In this document: piece by piece, positions 45,446 through 53,909 of the stretch
Layout: every line of letters begins with the position of its first letter
How positions within the stretch are numbered: position 1 is the stretch's first letter
Assembly (NCBI RefSeq): GCF_016938855.1
Contig: NZ_JAFHAP010000004.1
Location: 124,001-188,000, forward strand
Direction: 5' to 3'
Origin: Polycladomyces zharkentensis
Lineage (GTDB): Bacteria; Bacillota; Bacilli; Thermoactinomycetales; JIR-001
Length of the DNA: 64,000 bases
Notes under the pieces: generated by a model
Told to the model about the DNA's origin: nothing
Database searches by the model: none
The model's input: the letters and a program-made list of their open reading frames with translations, nothing else
Made by a program: the position numbers and the translations under genes

Positions 45446-47209
45446 TTACAACCCCACCTCCTGCTTCAGTTTGCAATGCGCCAAAATCTCCTCCACCGTA
45501 AACGGATCCCCGCTGAATTTCAGGCAGGAATGGATTTTGTCATGGAACCCGACACGTGCGCGGATCAGCTCCGCGAGTTGTCCTGTGGCATTGTTTTCCA
45601 CGACGACAATTCGTTCCGCGCCGGACAGATACCGTTTGACCAGCGCATCCGGGAACGGTTTGACCACCTTGATCTGCAGGTGACCCACCTTTGCTCCATT
45701 TTCCCGCAATTGCTTGACCGCTTCTCCGATCTGCGCACGGGTGGAGCCGAAACCGACCAGCGTCAACTCCGTCGTTTCCGGGCCGTCGTATTCCACACCC
45801 AAAGCGGACGGGTCGAAGGCATCCAATTTGCGCATCCGTTTGGCCATTTGTTGGACGCGGGTTTCCGGATCTTCGATCTCCTCATTGGCTCCCTCATCGT
45901 GTTCGTTGCTCATCGCCACAAACCGACCGTTTTTCTGCCCGGGAATCGAACGTTTGGAAATCCCCGACTCTGTAACAGCGTAACGGCGGTATTCGCCGGG
46001 TGCCAATGCCAGCAACTCTTCGTCCGAAATCAATTCGCCCCGGTCGATGGTCACTTTTTCAAAATCGATGGCACCGACCGGCACCGATTGTTTGGACATT
46101 CCCAGATACAAATCGGTGGCCACAATCACCGGGCATTGGTATTTCTCCGCCAGGTTGAATGCCTCAGCCGTGTAATAGAAACACTCCTCCACCGTCGAAG
46201 GCGTCAGCACGATGCGCGGAATTTCCCCATGCGAACCGTAGACCAGTTCATTCAGGTCGGACTGCTCTGTTTTGGTCGGCAACCCGGTTCCCGGACCGCC
46301 CCGCATGACATCCACGATCACCAGAGGCGTTTCCGAAATCCCCGCCAGGCCGATTGCTTCCTGCATCAGTGAAAGTCCCGGACCCGAGGTGGACGTCATC
46401 GCGCGTACACCGGCGTAGTTGGCTCCGATCGCCATGATGCAGGCGGCGATTTCATCTTCGGCCTGCAATACTTTTCCGCCGTATTTGGGGAAATGAGCCA
46501 ATGCGGTGTACATGATCTCCGTGGCGGGCGTGATGGGATACGCTGCCAAAAACCGGCACCCCGCGGCCAACGCCCCCAGTCCCACGGCTTCGTTTCCGGA
46601 GATGAACAAATGACCGCCGCCGTCATCAGCCGGTTGCGGATTGGGCAACTTTTTCAGCACGCCGTACCGGTCCATGGCAAATTCAAATCCGGCTCGGACA
46701 GCCGCTTTGTTGCTCTCTACCACGGATTCCCCTTTTTTTCCGAATCGCTCTTCGATCAGCGAGTCAAATGCGTCCGCCGACAATCCGACGATCGCCGCGG
46801 AGACCCCGCTGGCCACCATGTTTTTCATAATCGGGCTTCCCAGCTCTTTGGCCATGTCCGTCACGGGAACGGGGCACAGTTTTACCTGAAGTCCGTCCGG
46901 AATGACAGGGGACTTCAACTTTCCGGAATCATAGATCAATACGCCATCTTCCGTCAATTCATGAGCGTTTTCATCGATGGTCCGTTGATCGAATGCGACC
47001 AAAATGTCCAGATCGTCCCCATGATATCCCACGGGGCTTTCCGCCACCCTCACTTTGTAGTTGGTATGGCCCCCCTTGATGAGCGACATAAAATGACGGT
47101 ACGCAAACAGATAATAACCCATACGATTGAGTGCGGTGGCAAAAATGTCCCCGGTACTGTCAATCCCTTCCCCTTGGGCACCGCCCACTTTCCATGTCAA
47201 GGTCGCCAT
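45446..47209 (-). CDS. korA: 2-oxoacid:ferredoxin oxidoreductase, fused gamma-alpha subunit
   Basis: About 587 residues. N-terminal gamma domain (WKVGGAQGEGIDSTGDIF) fused to the alpha domain with ISGNEAVGLGALAAG, YPITPATE and TSTSGPGLSLMQEAIG. With KorB it forms the two-subunit enzyme found in aerobic Bacillales, an alternative to oxoglutarate dehydrogenase. Start ATG 47209 follows AAAGGGGTGAATACA. Confidence 0.93.
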   Translation of the reverse strand: MATLTWKVGGAQGEGIDSTGDIFATALNRMGYYLFAYRHFMSLIKGGHTNYKVRVAESPVGYHGDDLDILVAFDQRTIDENAHELTEDGVLIYDSGKLKSPVIPDGLQVKLCPVPVTDMAKELGSPIMKNMVASGVSAAIVGLSADAFDSLIEERFGKKGESVVESNKAAVRAGFEFAMDRYGVLKKLPNPQPADDGGGHLFISGNEAVGLGALAAGCRFLAAYPITPATEIMYTALAHFPKYGGKVLQAEDEIAACIMAIGANYAGVRAMTSTSGPGLSLMQEAIGLAGISETPLVIVDVMRGGPGTGLPTKTEQSDLNELVYGSHGEIPRIVLTPSTVEECFYYTAEAFNLAEKYQCPVIVATDLYLGMSKQSVPVGAIDFEKVTIDRGELISDEELLALAPGEYRRYAVTESGISKRSIPGQKNGRFVAMSNEHDEGANEEIEDPETRVQQMAKRMRKLDAFDPSALGVEYDGPETTELTLVGFGSTRAQIGEAVKQLRENGAKVGHLQIKVVKPFPDALVKRYLSGAERIVVVENNATGQLAELIRARVGFHDKIHSCLKFSGDPFTVEEILAHCKLKQEVGL

Positions 47210-47428
47210 TGTATTCACCCCTTTACATGTTTATACAATCCGGGCACAAAAAACGCTCCGTCGCTTGAACTCTCCACCACCCCCTACAGACAGTTTTATT
47301 ATTGATGCTACTGAAAAAGCTCAGAAATTGCAAGCCGAATCGAAAAAGTAATTTTTCTCCATTATTTTGGCGAAAAAACCCACCAACCGAAACCGGTTCC
47401 AAATCCGAACACTTCGGCATCACACGGA

Positions 47429-47665
47429 TCAACCCGCAGAGCGACGCCTCGCCGGATGGTTCTTTTGACAAAATCCTGCGTGCGGTATCCAATCCCCTAC
47501 CCGGTACACCCAATGACCGGGTTGATGAGCAGTGTGTCCTTCCCATTCAAGCAGATGATCCGATCCTTGTACTTTGGTTGGGGTGATCACTCCTTCGTCG
47601 CAATCTTCACACTTCAGCACCCAAGGGTTTCGATACCGACGGAAAAAATTCCTCCCATCCTTCAT
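47429..47665 (-). CDS. Possible small protein with a C-x-x-C motif
   Basis: 78 codons; VLKCEDCDEGVITPTKV then an aromatic-rich stretch (GHWVYRVGDWIPHAGFCQKN). ATG is preceded only by GAAGAGAGAAA. Its pattern looks more protein-like than the overlapping frames, but there is no family match by eye. It fills most of the gap between korA and speA, divergent from speA. Confidence 0.4.
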   Translation of the reverse strand: MKDGRNFFRRYRNPWVLKCEDCDEGVITPTKVQGSDHLLEWEGHTAHQPGHWVYRVGDWIPHAGFCQKNHPARRRSAG

Positions 47666-47740
47666 TTTCTCTCTTCAGTTTGCGTTCTGTTTTTGTTATA
47701 CTTGCCGAGTGAATCTTTATGTAAAGAGAGGCATGCAACC

Positions 47741-49198
47741 ATGATGCCCAGACAGTATCAAACACCGCTGTTTACCAAGCTGAAAGAACACGCGGCAAAG
47801 AATCCGATCCAATTTCACATACCCGGACACAAAAAAGGGCATGGCATGGACCCCGAATTTCGCGATTTCATCGGTCCCAACGCGCTCTCCATCGATTTGA
47901 TCAACATTGCGCCCCTGGATGATCTGCACCATCCGCACGGTGTGATCCAGGAAGCGCAGGAATTGGCGGCGGAGGCGTTTGGGGCGGATTACACATTTTT
48001 CTCCGTTCAGGGAACCAGTGGTGCCATTATGACGATGGTGATGTCCGTCTGCACACCGGGAGACAAAATCATCGTCCCGCGCAACGTTCACAAATCCGTG
48101 CTGTCCGCCATCATTCTCGCCGGCGGCCATCCGGTATTCGTGCATCCGGCCATGGACGATCAGTTGGGCATCGCGCACGGTGTCACCGCCCGTGATGTGG
48201 AAAAAGCCCTCCGCGCCCATCCGGATGCCAAAGCGGTGTTGTTAATCAACCCGACCTATTACGGTATAGCCGGCAATTTGGCCGAAATCGTCGATCTGGT
48301 TCACCGTTGGAACATTCCGGTGCTGGTGGACGAAGCGCATGGGATTCATACGCATTTCCACGAACGGCTCCCCATGTCCGCGATGCAGGCCGGGGCAGAC
48401 ATGGCCGCCACCAGTATGCACAAACTGGGAGGATCGCTGACGCAAAGCTCGGTCCTCAACGTCAAGGGCGAGCGTATCAATCCCAATCGGGTGCAATCCA
48501 TCATCAGCATGCTGACGACCACATCCACATCGTATTTGCTCTTGGCTTCGTTGGATGCGGGGCGGCGTTTTTTGGCCACGCAAGGTCACGCTCAATTCGA
48601 GCGGGCATTGATGTTGGCCGATCAGGCGCGCAAACGGATCAACGAAATCCCGGGCATCGTCTGTGTCGGCCGGGAAATCCTCGGATCCGACGCCACATAC
48701 GATATGGACGAGACCAAGCTGACCATCCATCTCAAACATTTGGGCATTACCGGTTATGAAGCGGAAAAATGGTTGCGTCAGAACTGGAATATCGAAGTGG
48801 AACTGAGCGATCTGTACAACATCCTGTGCCTCGTCACCCCCGGCGATTCAGAAGAGACGATCGGCTTGCTGGTAGAGGGGCTGCAGGATTTGTCCCGGCA
48901 TTTTTATTCGCCCGACCGGAAAAACGGCGGTCCGATCCGCCTGCCGGATATCCCGGAGTTGGCAGTATCACCGCGGGACGCGTTTTATGCGGAAACGGTC
49001 GCCGTCCCGCTGGAGGAGTCGGTCGGTCGCATCATTGCCGAATTCATCATGATTTATCCGCCGGGAATCCCGGTATTGTTGCCCGGTGAACGCATCACGC
49101 AACAAAACATCGATTACATCCGCGAACATATGCAAGTGGGATTGCCCGTCCAGGGTCCCGAAGATCCCGATATCCGAATGGTACGCGTGATCCGCTAA
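47741..49198 (+). CDS. speA: Arginine decarboxylase (Orn/Lys/Arg decarboxylase family)
   Basis: 485 residues, PLP-dependent fold I. PFHIPGHKKG-like FHIPGHKKGHGMDPEF, DDLHHPHG, and the PLP-lysine motif in TSMHKLGGSLTQSS. First step of polyamine synthesis in B. subtilis (agmatine route). Start at ATG 47741 after GAGAGGCATGCAACC; the long upstream frame to 47456 is not coding. Lysine decarboxylase activity cannot be excluded, but the neighbouring SR1P gene supports speA. Confidence 0.9.
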   Translation: MMPRQYQTPLFTKLKEHAAKNPIQFHIPGHKKGHGMDPEFRDFIGPNALSIDLINIAPLDDLHHPHGVIQEAQELAAEAFGADYTFFSVQGTSGAIMTMVMSVCTPGDKIIVPRNVHKSVLSAIILAGGHPVFVHPAMDDQLGIAHGVTARDVEKALRAHPDAKAVLLINPTYYGIAGNLAEIVDLVHRWNIPVLVDEAHGIHTHFHERLPMSAMQAGADMAATSMHKLGGSLTQSSVLNVKGERINPNRVQSIISMLTTTSTSYLLLASLDAGRRFLATQGHAQFERALMLADQARKRINEIPGIVCVGREILGSDATYDMDETKLTIHLKHLGITGYEAEKWLRQNWNIEVELSDLYNILCLVTPGDSEETIGLLVEGLQDLSRHFYSPDRKNGGPIRLPDIPELAVSPRDAFYAETVAVPLEESVGRIIAEFIMIYPPGIPVLLPGERITQQNIDYIREHMQVGLPVQGPEDPDIRMVRVIR

Positions 49199-49230
49199 AA
49201 ACCCGCCCATCCTCATGGGTGGGTTTTTAG
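49197..49230 (+). terminator. Intrinsic terminator of speA
   Basis: AAAACCCGCCCAT-CCTC-ATGGGTGGGTTTTTAG, overlapping the stop codon end. Confidence 0.92.
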
Positions 49231-49244
49231 CACCTTGAATCGCA

Positions 49245-49280
49245 CAAAAAAGCAAACACCACCCGTCAGAGGGGTGGTGA
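49245..49280 (-). terminator. Minus-strand terminator downstream of SR1P-like gene
   Basis: Minus strand CACCACCC-CTCTGAC-GGGTGGTG then TTTGCTTTTTTG. A near copy of the stem without the T tail is at 49566-49588 on the other side of the M element. Confidence 0.8.
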
Positions 49281-49565
49281 GTCTGCTGACAAAACGGTCC
49301 GACGTATGATCAGATTTCCCGGCTCTCTCCCCCTGCACCCTGCAAGGAAGCCGAACAAGGCCGTTGCAAACCGGAGACACAGGAATGCGGGCAAGCCTCA
49401 CTTTACTTCAAGTAGGTACTTGCCCGCGAATCAATTCCCGTTCTTCGAGGTTAGGGCCAGTAGCTCACCCGGAAAAACGTTGCGTTCATTTGCCGGACGC
49501 TTTCCGCAATTCCCGTCGAGTACAAAGGTTCAGAGCGGAAAGCGTGGACTTCGCCAACAACCTGA
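49281..49565. repeat. M-family element, copy 2
   Basis: Left end GTCTGCTGACAAAACGG, right end TCGCCAACAACCTGACC, matching the ends of the 63057-63255 element (ACTGCTGACAAAGTG; TTGTCAATAACCTCAAG). The interior is mostly different, with a long inverted repeat around CGGGCAAG ... CTTGCCCG (49389-49426). Confidence 0.55.
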
Positions 49566-49623
49566 CCACCTGTTCCGAGGGGTGGTGAATCCAACGGCTG
49601 TGCCTGTCGGTTTTGTATTTTGG

Positions 49624-49764
49624 TCATGCGGTTTGCGATACTCTGCGTTGTTCGCGCTGTTTTTCCTCACCGCATCCAGGACATTTGCCGTACAACACAC
49701 CGGCTTTCTCGGCTTCCGTGAAGGCGATGATCTTGTCGCACTGTTGGCAGACAATCACTTCCAT
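49624..49764 (-). CDS. SR1P-like peptide (GapA-binding peptide family)
   Basis: 46 residues beginning MEVIVCQQCDKIIAFTEAE and ending in a basic tail, with paired C-x-x-C motifs (VCQQC, KCPGC). The N-terminal IVCQxC...I..xExEK..xLYG layout matches B. subtilis SR1P (IVCQDC ... LYGTC), the peptide encoded by the dual-function RNA SR1, which binds GapA and stimulates RNase J1. In B. subtilis SR1 also lies next to speA. Start follows AGGGGGATTTTTC; promoter at 49818-49846. Confidence 0.82.
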   Translation of the reverse strand: MEVIVCQQCDKIIAFTEAEKAGVLYGKCPGCGEEKQREQRRVSQTA

Positions 49765-49817
49765 GAAAAATCCCCCTCACGCGGAAATGTAACCGCTTCA
49801 ATTAATATGTCACTATT

Positions 49818-49846
49818 AGTATAATATGATGTCATATTTATGTCAA
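49818..49846 (-). promoter_or_regulatory. Promoter of the SR1-like gene with CcpN-like site
   Basis: Minus strand TTGACA (49846-49841), 17 nt spacer, TATACT (49823-49818), close to SigA consensus. On the plus strand GATGTCATATT (49828-49838), inside the spacer, matches the CcpN operator consensus as I recall it (TRTGHYATAYW) at 10 of 11 positions. CcpN represses sr1 under glycolytic conditions in B. subtilis. Confidence 0.65.
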
Positions 49847-50005
49847 TGCACACCGAATAATTGGGCTTATTTCACCAAAAATAAAACCGCGAGGTACGGG
49901 ATTGAGAAACACTTTCTCCCGTTATACCTCGCGGTCGGTTTCACTCCTGCAATGAGCGGCGGTATATGGTGGATCAACCAAATCGGACATGACTGTCATC
50001 TCCGT

Positions 50006-50308
50006 TTAATACTCAGACTCGGCTTCCAAGGTGAGTCCGGGAAGATTGTTACTGAAAAAGACAGCCAATTCCTCTGCTTCTTCTTTGGACCTCAGATTGT
50101 ACACCTTTTGCAGGTATTCCAGATTCTCCACATCATCCTGTGACAACAGAGAGGAGCGTCCCGTCTGCATACAAACGACCAATGGCTTTCCGAAAAACAT
50201 GTTGGTGTACACGATCCCGAAATCATAACGACCGTTTTCCGAAACAAACCCCACAAAACGCACCTTGGCTTGTTCAGCTTCATCATACAGCCGTTCATAG
50301 AGACTCAC
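50006..50308 (-). CDS. DUF3055 family protein
   Basis: 100 residues: YERLYDEAEQAKVRFVGFVS, YDFGIVYTNMFFGKPLVV and LEYLQKVYNLRSKEEAEEL, as in this Bacillales family of unknown function. GTG start with GGAGGAGATCTGT in front. Upstream an AATATC-GT-GATATT palindrome (50410-50423) lies in the promoter region. Confidence 0.78.
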   Translation of the reverse strand: MSLYERLYDEAEQAKVRFVGFVSENGRYDFGIVYTNMFFGKPLVVCMQTGRSSLLSQDDVENLEYLQKVYNLRSKEEAEELAVFFSNNLPGLTLEAESEY

Positions 50309-50586
50309 ACAGATCTCCTCCTTTGCAAAAGTTTGTACGCCAAAAGGAAGCCATATCCTTTATATTATGATTTCGCCACCGGAATGATACCCGGAATGAT
50401 CCCTCGAGGAATATCGTGATATTTCGGCACAAAGAAAGGGTTAGGGATGTATTACCCGTTTCTCGTAGTCTTCAAACCCTGTCAAGCCTTCTCTCATAGA
50501 GACGGGTACAAGTTGAAGTGATGGGCGTGAGGACCGCTGATGGGGTCTGATCTACGCAGTGAAACCCGGCGGCGATCAAAACGTGA

Positions 50587-51027
50587 TCATGAATTGCACT
50601 CTTCCGACTTCGACTCAAACAAAGAAGCCAGTTCACAGAAAAACGCGATATCCTCCTCATCGATCTGATCGCTCGGCTCACCGACCACCACCAGTTCACC
50701 AATCAAGTGATGGCCACGATAAAACGGGACGAACACTTCGGTGCGCTTGCCCCTCTGTTCCCGGACGACACCGCCCCGGGCGGCTGCCAAGCTGTGAAGC
50801 CCTTCGCCGAAACGAACCCGGCAGGGATACGGATTGGCTCCTGCATAGCCCAGACATTCAAACATGTACGATTTGGTGAGGTAAATGCCGACAAATCGAT
50901 ATGCCGCCACTTTTTCATATAAACAATCGATGACAAAATGATACAGTTCTTCGATGCCTCCGTCCATTTTGTCCGACATGACACCGATTTCTGAGCGGAG
51001 TTCATCCAACAGGTCCGATTTTCGCAT
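50587..51027 (-). CDS. GAF-domain protein
   Basis: About 146 residues. GAF pattern: FVGIYLTKSYMFECLGYAG, FGEGLHSLAAARGG, FVPFYRGHHLIGELVVVGE and the terminal SDQIDEEDIAFFCELASLF. Small single-domain GAF proteins may bind a nucleotide or reduce free methionine sulfoxide; the cysteine spacing of the latter is not clear here. Start ATG 51027 or GTG 51033. Confidence 0.75.
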   Translation of the reverse strand: MRKSDLLDELRSEIGVMSDKMDGGIEELYHFVIDCLYEKVAAYRFVGIYLTKSYMFECLGYAGANPYPCRVRFGEGLHSLAAARGGVVREQRGKRTEVFVPFYRGHHLIGELVVVGEPSDQIDEEDIAFFCELASLFESKSEECNS

Positions 51028-51273
51028 GCACATCTATCCCCCATCGGACACTGAAAGTTAGATATTAGTGTATCATAAGGAAGTGTGCAAGACAACATAT
51101 TTTCACAATATTTTATAGTTTTATTACGAATCGACCAACATCGGTTTTCTTTCTTGAATAAGCCCGGCCCGGAGTGGCACGATTCTGATTTGTTTGTGAA
51201 AACATCCCGGAACGTGCTAAGATGATTATGTTGCAGGTGACGGAGAAAACCCCATATCGCAGAGGTGACATGC

Positions 51274-51675
51274 ATGAACCAAGTGGCGACGATCCGCCTG
51301 GTGGAAGGTTCGATTCAATCGGAAATCGAGTTGCATCAGGTGAAGGAGCATCTGGAACGATACCGGAAGATGAGCGCCTATACCGGTCAGCAGTTGGACT
51401 GGGACTACGCCGCCGCTGCGTTTCCGTACCGGATCGAGGAAAAATCCAAAGATGGACGGTCGTGGTTGGTGTTGACGGGAACCGATCCCAACCTGTACAA
51501 ACATCTGGTAATCGGAGTGGCAGAACCGGACCGGATCCAAATCATTCTCCCAGCCGATTCGACTCATGGAGACAAAGCCAAAGCAAACGAATTGTCCCGG
51601 TATCTCGCCCGTTCCCTGAAAGCGGAACTGTACCTGTTCAATGGACGGGTCATGTATTTCAACCCCAGAAAATAG
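51274..51675 (+). CDS. DUF1885-like protein
   Basis: About 133 residues: ATIRLVEGSIQSEIELHQVKEH, YTGQQLDWDYAAAAFPY, and ADSTHGDKAKANELSRYLAR ... LYLFNGRVMYFNPR. The HGDK..KANE and LFNGR blocks fit DUF1885. Unknown function. Start ATG 51274 follows AGAGGTGACATGC. Confidence 0.7.
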   Translation: MNQVATIRLVEGSIQSEIELHQVKEHLERYRKMSAYTGQQLDWDYAAAAFPYRIEEKSKDGRSWLVLTGTDPNLYKHLVIGVAEPDRIQIILPADSTHGDKAKANELSRYLARSLKAELYLFNGRVMYFNPRK

Positions 51676-51730
51676 CGCCTGAAAACCCATCATTTTCCTC
51701 TCCTCATTTGTTTGTTCCGTGGTAAAATAA

Positions 51731-51742
51731 GAACAAACGTTC
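51731..51742 (+). promoter_or_regulatory. LexA (DinR) box upstream of dinB
   Basis: GAAC-AAAC-GTTC, matching the Gram-positive SOS box core GAAC-N4-GTTC, just downstream of a -10-like TAAAAT (51723-51728) and 16 nt before the dinB start. Indicates SOS control. Confidence 0.82.
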
Positions 51743-51758
51743 GTGAGGAGGGAGCGAG

Positions 51759-52979
51759 ATGACTGCCCGACGCACCGTATTGTTGGCCGATATGAATGCC
51801 TTTTACGCCAGCGTGGAGCAGATGCGCAACCCGAATCTGCGCGGACGCCCCGTCATTGTCTGCGGCGATCCGGCCCGTCGGCGCGGTATTGTCCTGGCCG
51901 CTTCATACGAAGCAAAAAAATACGGTGTGAAAACCGGGATGGCCGTCCATCAGGCCAAGGAGCTGTGCCCCCATGCCTGCTTGGTCCCACCGCGTATGGA
52001 ACGGTATTTGCAGGTTTCGGTACGGATCGTCGAAATTCTGAAACAGTTTTCACCGCTGGTCGAACCTTTTTCGATAGATGAGGCATTTGTGGAAACCACC
52101 GGATGTGAAGCCCTTTTTGGTGACGGAGAGACGACGGCCCGGCTGATCAAGGAACGCATCTTTCGGGAAACGGGTCTCCGTTGCTCCATCGGAGTCGGGC
52201 CCAACAAGCTGATGGCCAAGATGGCTGCGGGGTTGGAAAAGCCGGACGGATTGACCGTTCTGACGATGGAGGATCTCCCCCGCCGCATCTGGCCCTTGCC
52301 GGTAATCGAGCTGTTCGGCGTCGGGCCGCGCATGGAGCGGCATTTTCACCGGATGGGGATCCGGACGATCGGTGATTTGGCCCATGCCGATCCGGAACTG
52401 CTGCAACACCGTTTCGGCGTGATCGGGCGCGTGTTGCACCAATCAGCCAACGGCATCGATCACAGCCCGGTCGATCCCCATTCATTGGATGAAAACAAAT
52501 CGATCGGACATCAGTTCACCTTGCCCCGGGATTATGAGACCGAATCGGATATTCGCGTCGTCTTGCGGGAGCTGGCGGAGGAAGTTGCCGGTCGGGTGCG
52601 TCGGGCGGGCGCCATCGGACGAACGGTGTCACTCACCTTGAAGGGGATGGACTTCACCTCCGTTCACCGTTCGTATACCTTGCCGGAACCCACCAACATC
52701 GGGCGGGTGATTTTTGAAGGAGCCATGCATCTGTTTCGCCGGCATTGGAACCATGCTCCCGTTCGGCTGGTGGGGATCAGCCTGGGCAACTTGGAACCGG
52801 AACGCAGCCTGCAGCTGGACCTGTTCGGGCGTACGGCCAAAGACCAGCAGCTGGCCGATGCGATCGACCGCATTCGGGAACGGTTTGGCACGACGAGTAT
52901 TTTGTACGCCCGTTCACTCACGCCCGCCAGTGTTTTCTACGACCGAGCGGGCAAAATCGGTGGCCACTGCAAATCATGA
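51759..52979 (+). CDS. dinB: DNA polymerase IV (Y family)
   Basis: 406 residues. Catalytic carboxylates in LLADMNAFYASVEQ and FSIDEAFVETTG; SIGVGPNKLMAKMAAGLEKP follows, then a HhH region, little finger domain, and a C-terminal beta-clamp motif QLDLFG. Error-prone bypass synthesis. Start follows GAGGAGGGAGCGAG; a LexA box is upstream. Confidence 0.95.
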   Translation: MTARRTVLLADMNAFYASVEQMRNPNLRGRPVIVCGDPARRRGIVLAASYEAKKYGVKTGMAVHQAKELCPHACLVPPRMERYLQVSVRIVEILKQFSPLVEPFSIDEAFVETTGCEALFGDGETTARLIKERIFRETGLRCSIGVGPNKLMAKMAAGLEKPDGLTVLTMEDLPRRIWPLPVIELFGVGPRMERHFHRMGIRTIGDLAHADPELLQHRFGVIGRVLHQSANGIDHSPVDPHSLDENKSIGHQFTLPRDYETESDIRVVLRELAEEVAGRVRRAGAIGRTVSLTLKGMDFTSVHRSYTLPEPTNIGRVIFEGAMHLFRRHWNHAPVRLVGISLGNLEPERSLQLDLFGRTAKDQQLADAIDRIRERFGTTSILYARSLTPASVFYDRAGKIGGHCKS

Positions 52980-52982
52980 AAA

Positions 52983-53017
52983 CAAAAAAAGCGCACCCTT
53001 TTTCATTGCGGGTGCAG
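52983..53017 (-). terminator. Terminator left of R repeat copy 3 (PAP2 gene)
   Basis: Minus strand GCACCC-GCAATGAAAAA-GGGTGC then GCTTTTTTTG. It would end PAP2 transcripts after they pass through the R repeat. Confidence 0.8.
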
Positions 53018-53048
53018 CGTAGGAGCGAAATTGCTCGGAACTCACCGG

Positions 53049-53260
53049 AGGCACTTCCTTGGCCGCCGTGGATTTCTCGCTTCATCCGGCGTGGAACCCA
53101 CATCCATCCACGATGGCTTTGTCCAAGCCCGGGTGATTTTCGCTTCACGAGTTTTTGCGCGCATCGTAGTTTGAAGTGGTTTTCTCTTTATCAACGCACA
53201 AGCCGCTTTGAACCGGAGCCGTTTGCCCGCGACCGGTCCGCTGCGCTTTCCGTAGTTCGC
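53049..53260 (-). repeat. R-family dispersed repeat, copy 3
   Basis: Core 53049-53150: GGCACTTCCTTGGCCGCCGTGG, TTCATCCGGCGTGGAACCC, GGCTTTGTCCAAGCCCGGGTGA. Sits between the PAP2 stop (53279) and the terminator at 52983-53017. Confidence 0.82.
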
Positions 53261-53278
53261 TCACTCAAACCGAATACC

Positions 53279-53833
53279 TCAGCCCGCGCCCAGCAACGCA
53301 CAGGCACCCAATGCGAATCCCGTACCCAACACGGCCCCCATCACCACATCCGTCGGATAATGGAGTGCGAGATACATCCGGGAAAGACCGATCAGACAGG
53401 CCAACGGCAACCAAATCGCCGCCGACCATGGTGCATGGAGCACAAACACGGTGGCGATGGAAAACGCGGCCGTCGTATGCCCGGAAGGAAAGGAATAGTC
53501 CGTCAAGGCATCGGGAAACGCATACAACTCACTCAATCGCAAATGAGGGCGGATGCGGGGAAGATAATGTTTGCAGGCCCGTACGGCCAAGTGGCTGCCC
53601 GCCAGAGCAGCGAATCCCTCCACCGCCCATTGCTTCATCGGAGAGGAAGTGAACAACCACCAAACAACCAAAAACGTGATCGTGCAAAAAGCACCACCCA
53701 AATGAGTCAACCGGCACATCAGCCAGTCCATCATCCGAGACTTCCACTGGCGGTTGACATAACACACCAACCAAACATCCATCCGCTGAATCCGATGGAC
53801 CAGACGTTGCATCTGTCGCCCAACCCCCGTCAA
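53279..53833 (-). CDS. PAP2-family phosphatase (membrane)
   Basis: 184 residues, several helices. Phosphatase motifs: KHYLPRIRP (first), SFPSGHTTAAF (PSGH), and SRMYLALHYPTDV. Probably an undecaprenyl or phosphatidylglycerol pyrophosphatase. TTG start 53833 after AGGAACACGC, or ATG 53812. Confidence 0.85.
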   Translation of the reverse strand: MTGVGRQMQRLVHRIQRMDVWLVCYVNRQWKSRMMDWLMCRLTHLGGAFCTITFLVVWWLFTSSPMKQWAVEGFAALAGSHLAVRACKHYLPRIRPHLRLSELYAFPDALTDYSFPSGHTTAAFSIATVFVLHAPWSAAIWLPLACLIGLSRMYLALHYPTDVVMGAVLGTGFALGACALLGAG

Positions 53834-53909
53834 GCGTGTTCCTATTCAGCCTAAACGACGCAGATGAAGAAACGATGAACAGCATGTGAACATTTCATGG
53901 AGAGCATAT

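Larger units (their letters stand above)
49199..49623. other. 3' flank of the SR1P-like gene, containing M element copy 2
   Basis: No gene. From left: speA terminator, a minus-strand terminator (49245-49280), an M-family element (49281-49565) and a second copy of the hairpin (49566-49588). Read from the SR1P-like gene, the element lies between the stop codon and the T-tailed terminator. Confidence 0.6.

Noticed and set aside
47456-47740. N-terminal extension of speA by about 95 codons
   Set aside because: The family starts at MMPRQYQTPLF; the ribosome binding site is at 47725, and the upstream part is not protein-like.
50410-50423. AATATC-GT-GATATT palindrome upstream of DUF3055
   Set aside because: Could be an operator, but short AT palindromes are common by chance and no regulator is linked.
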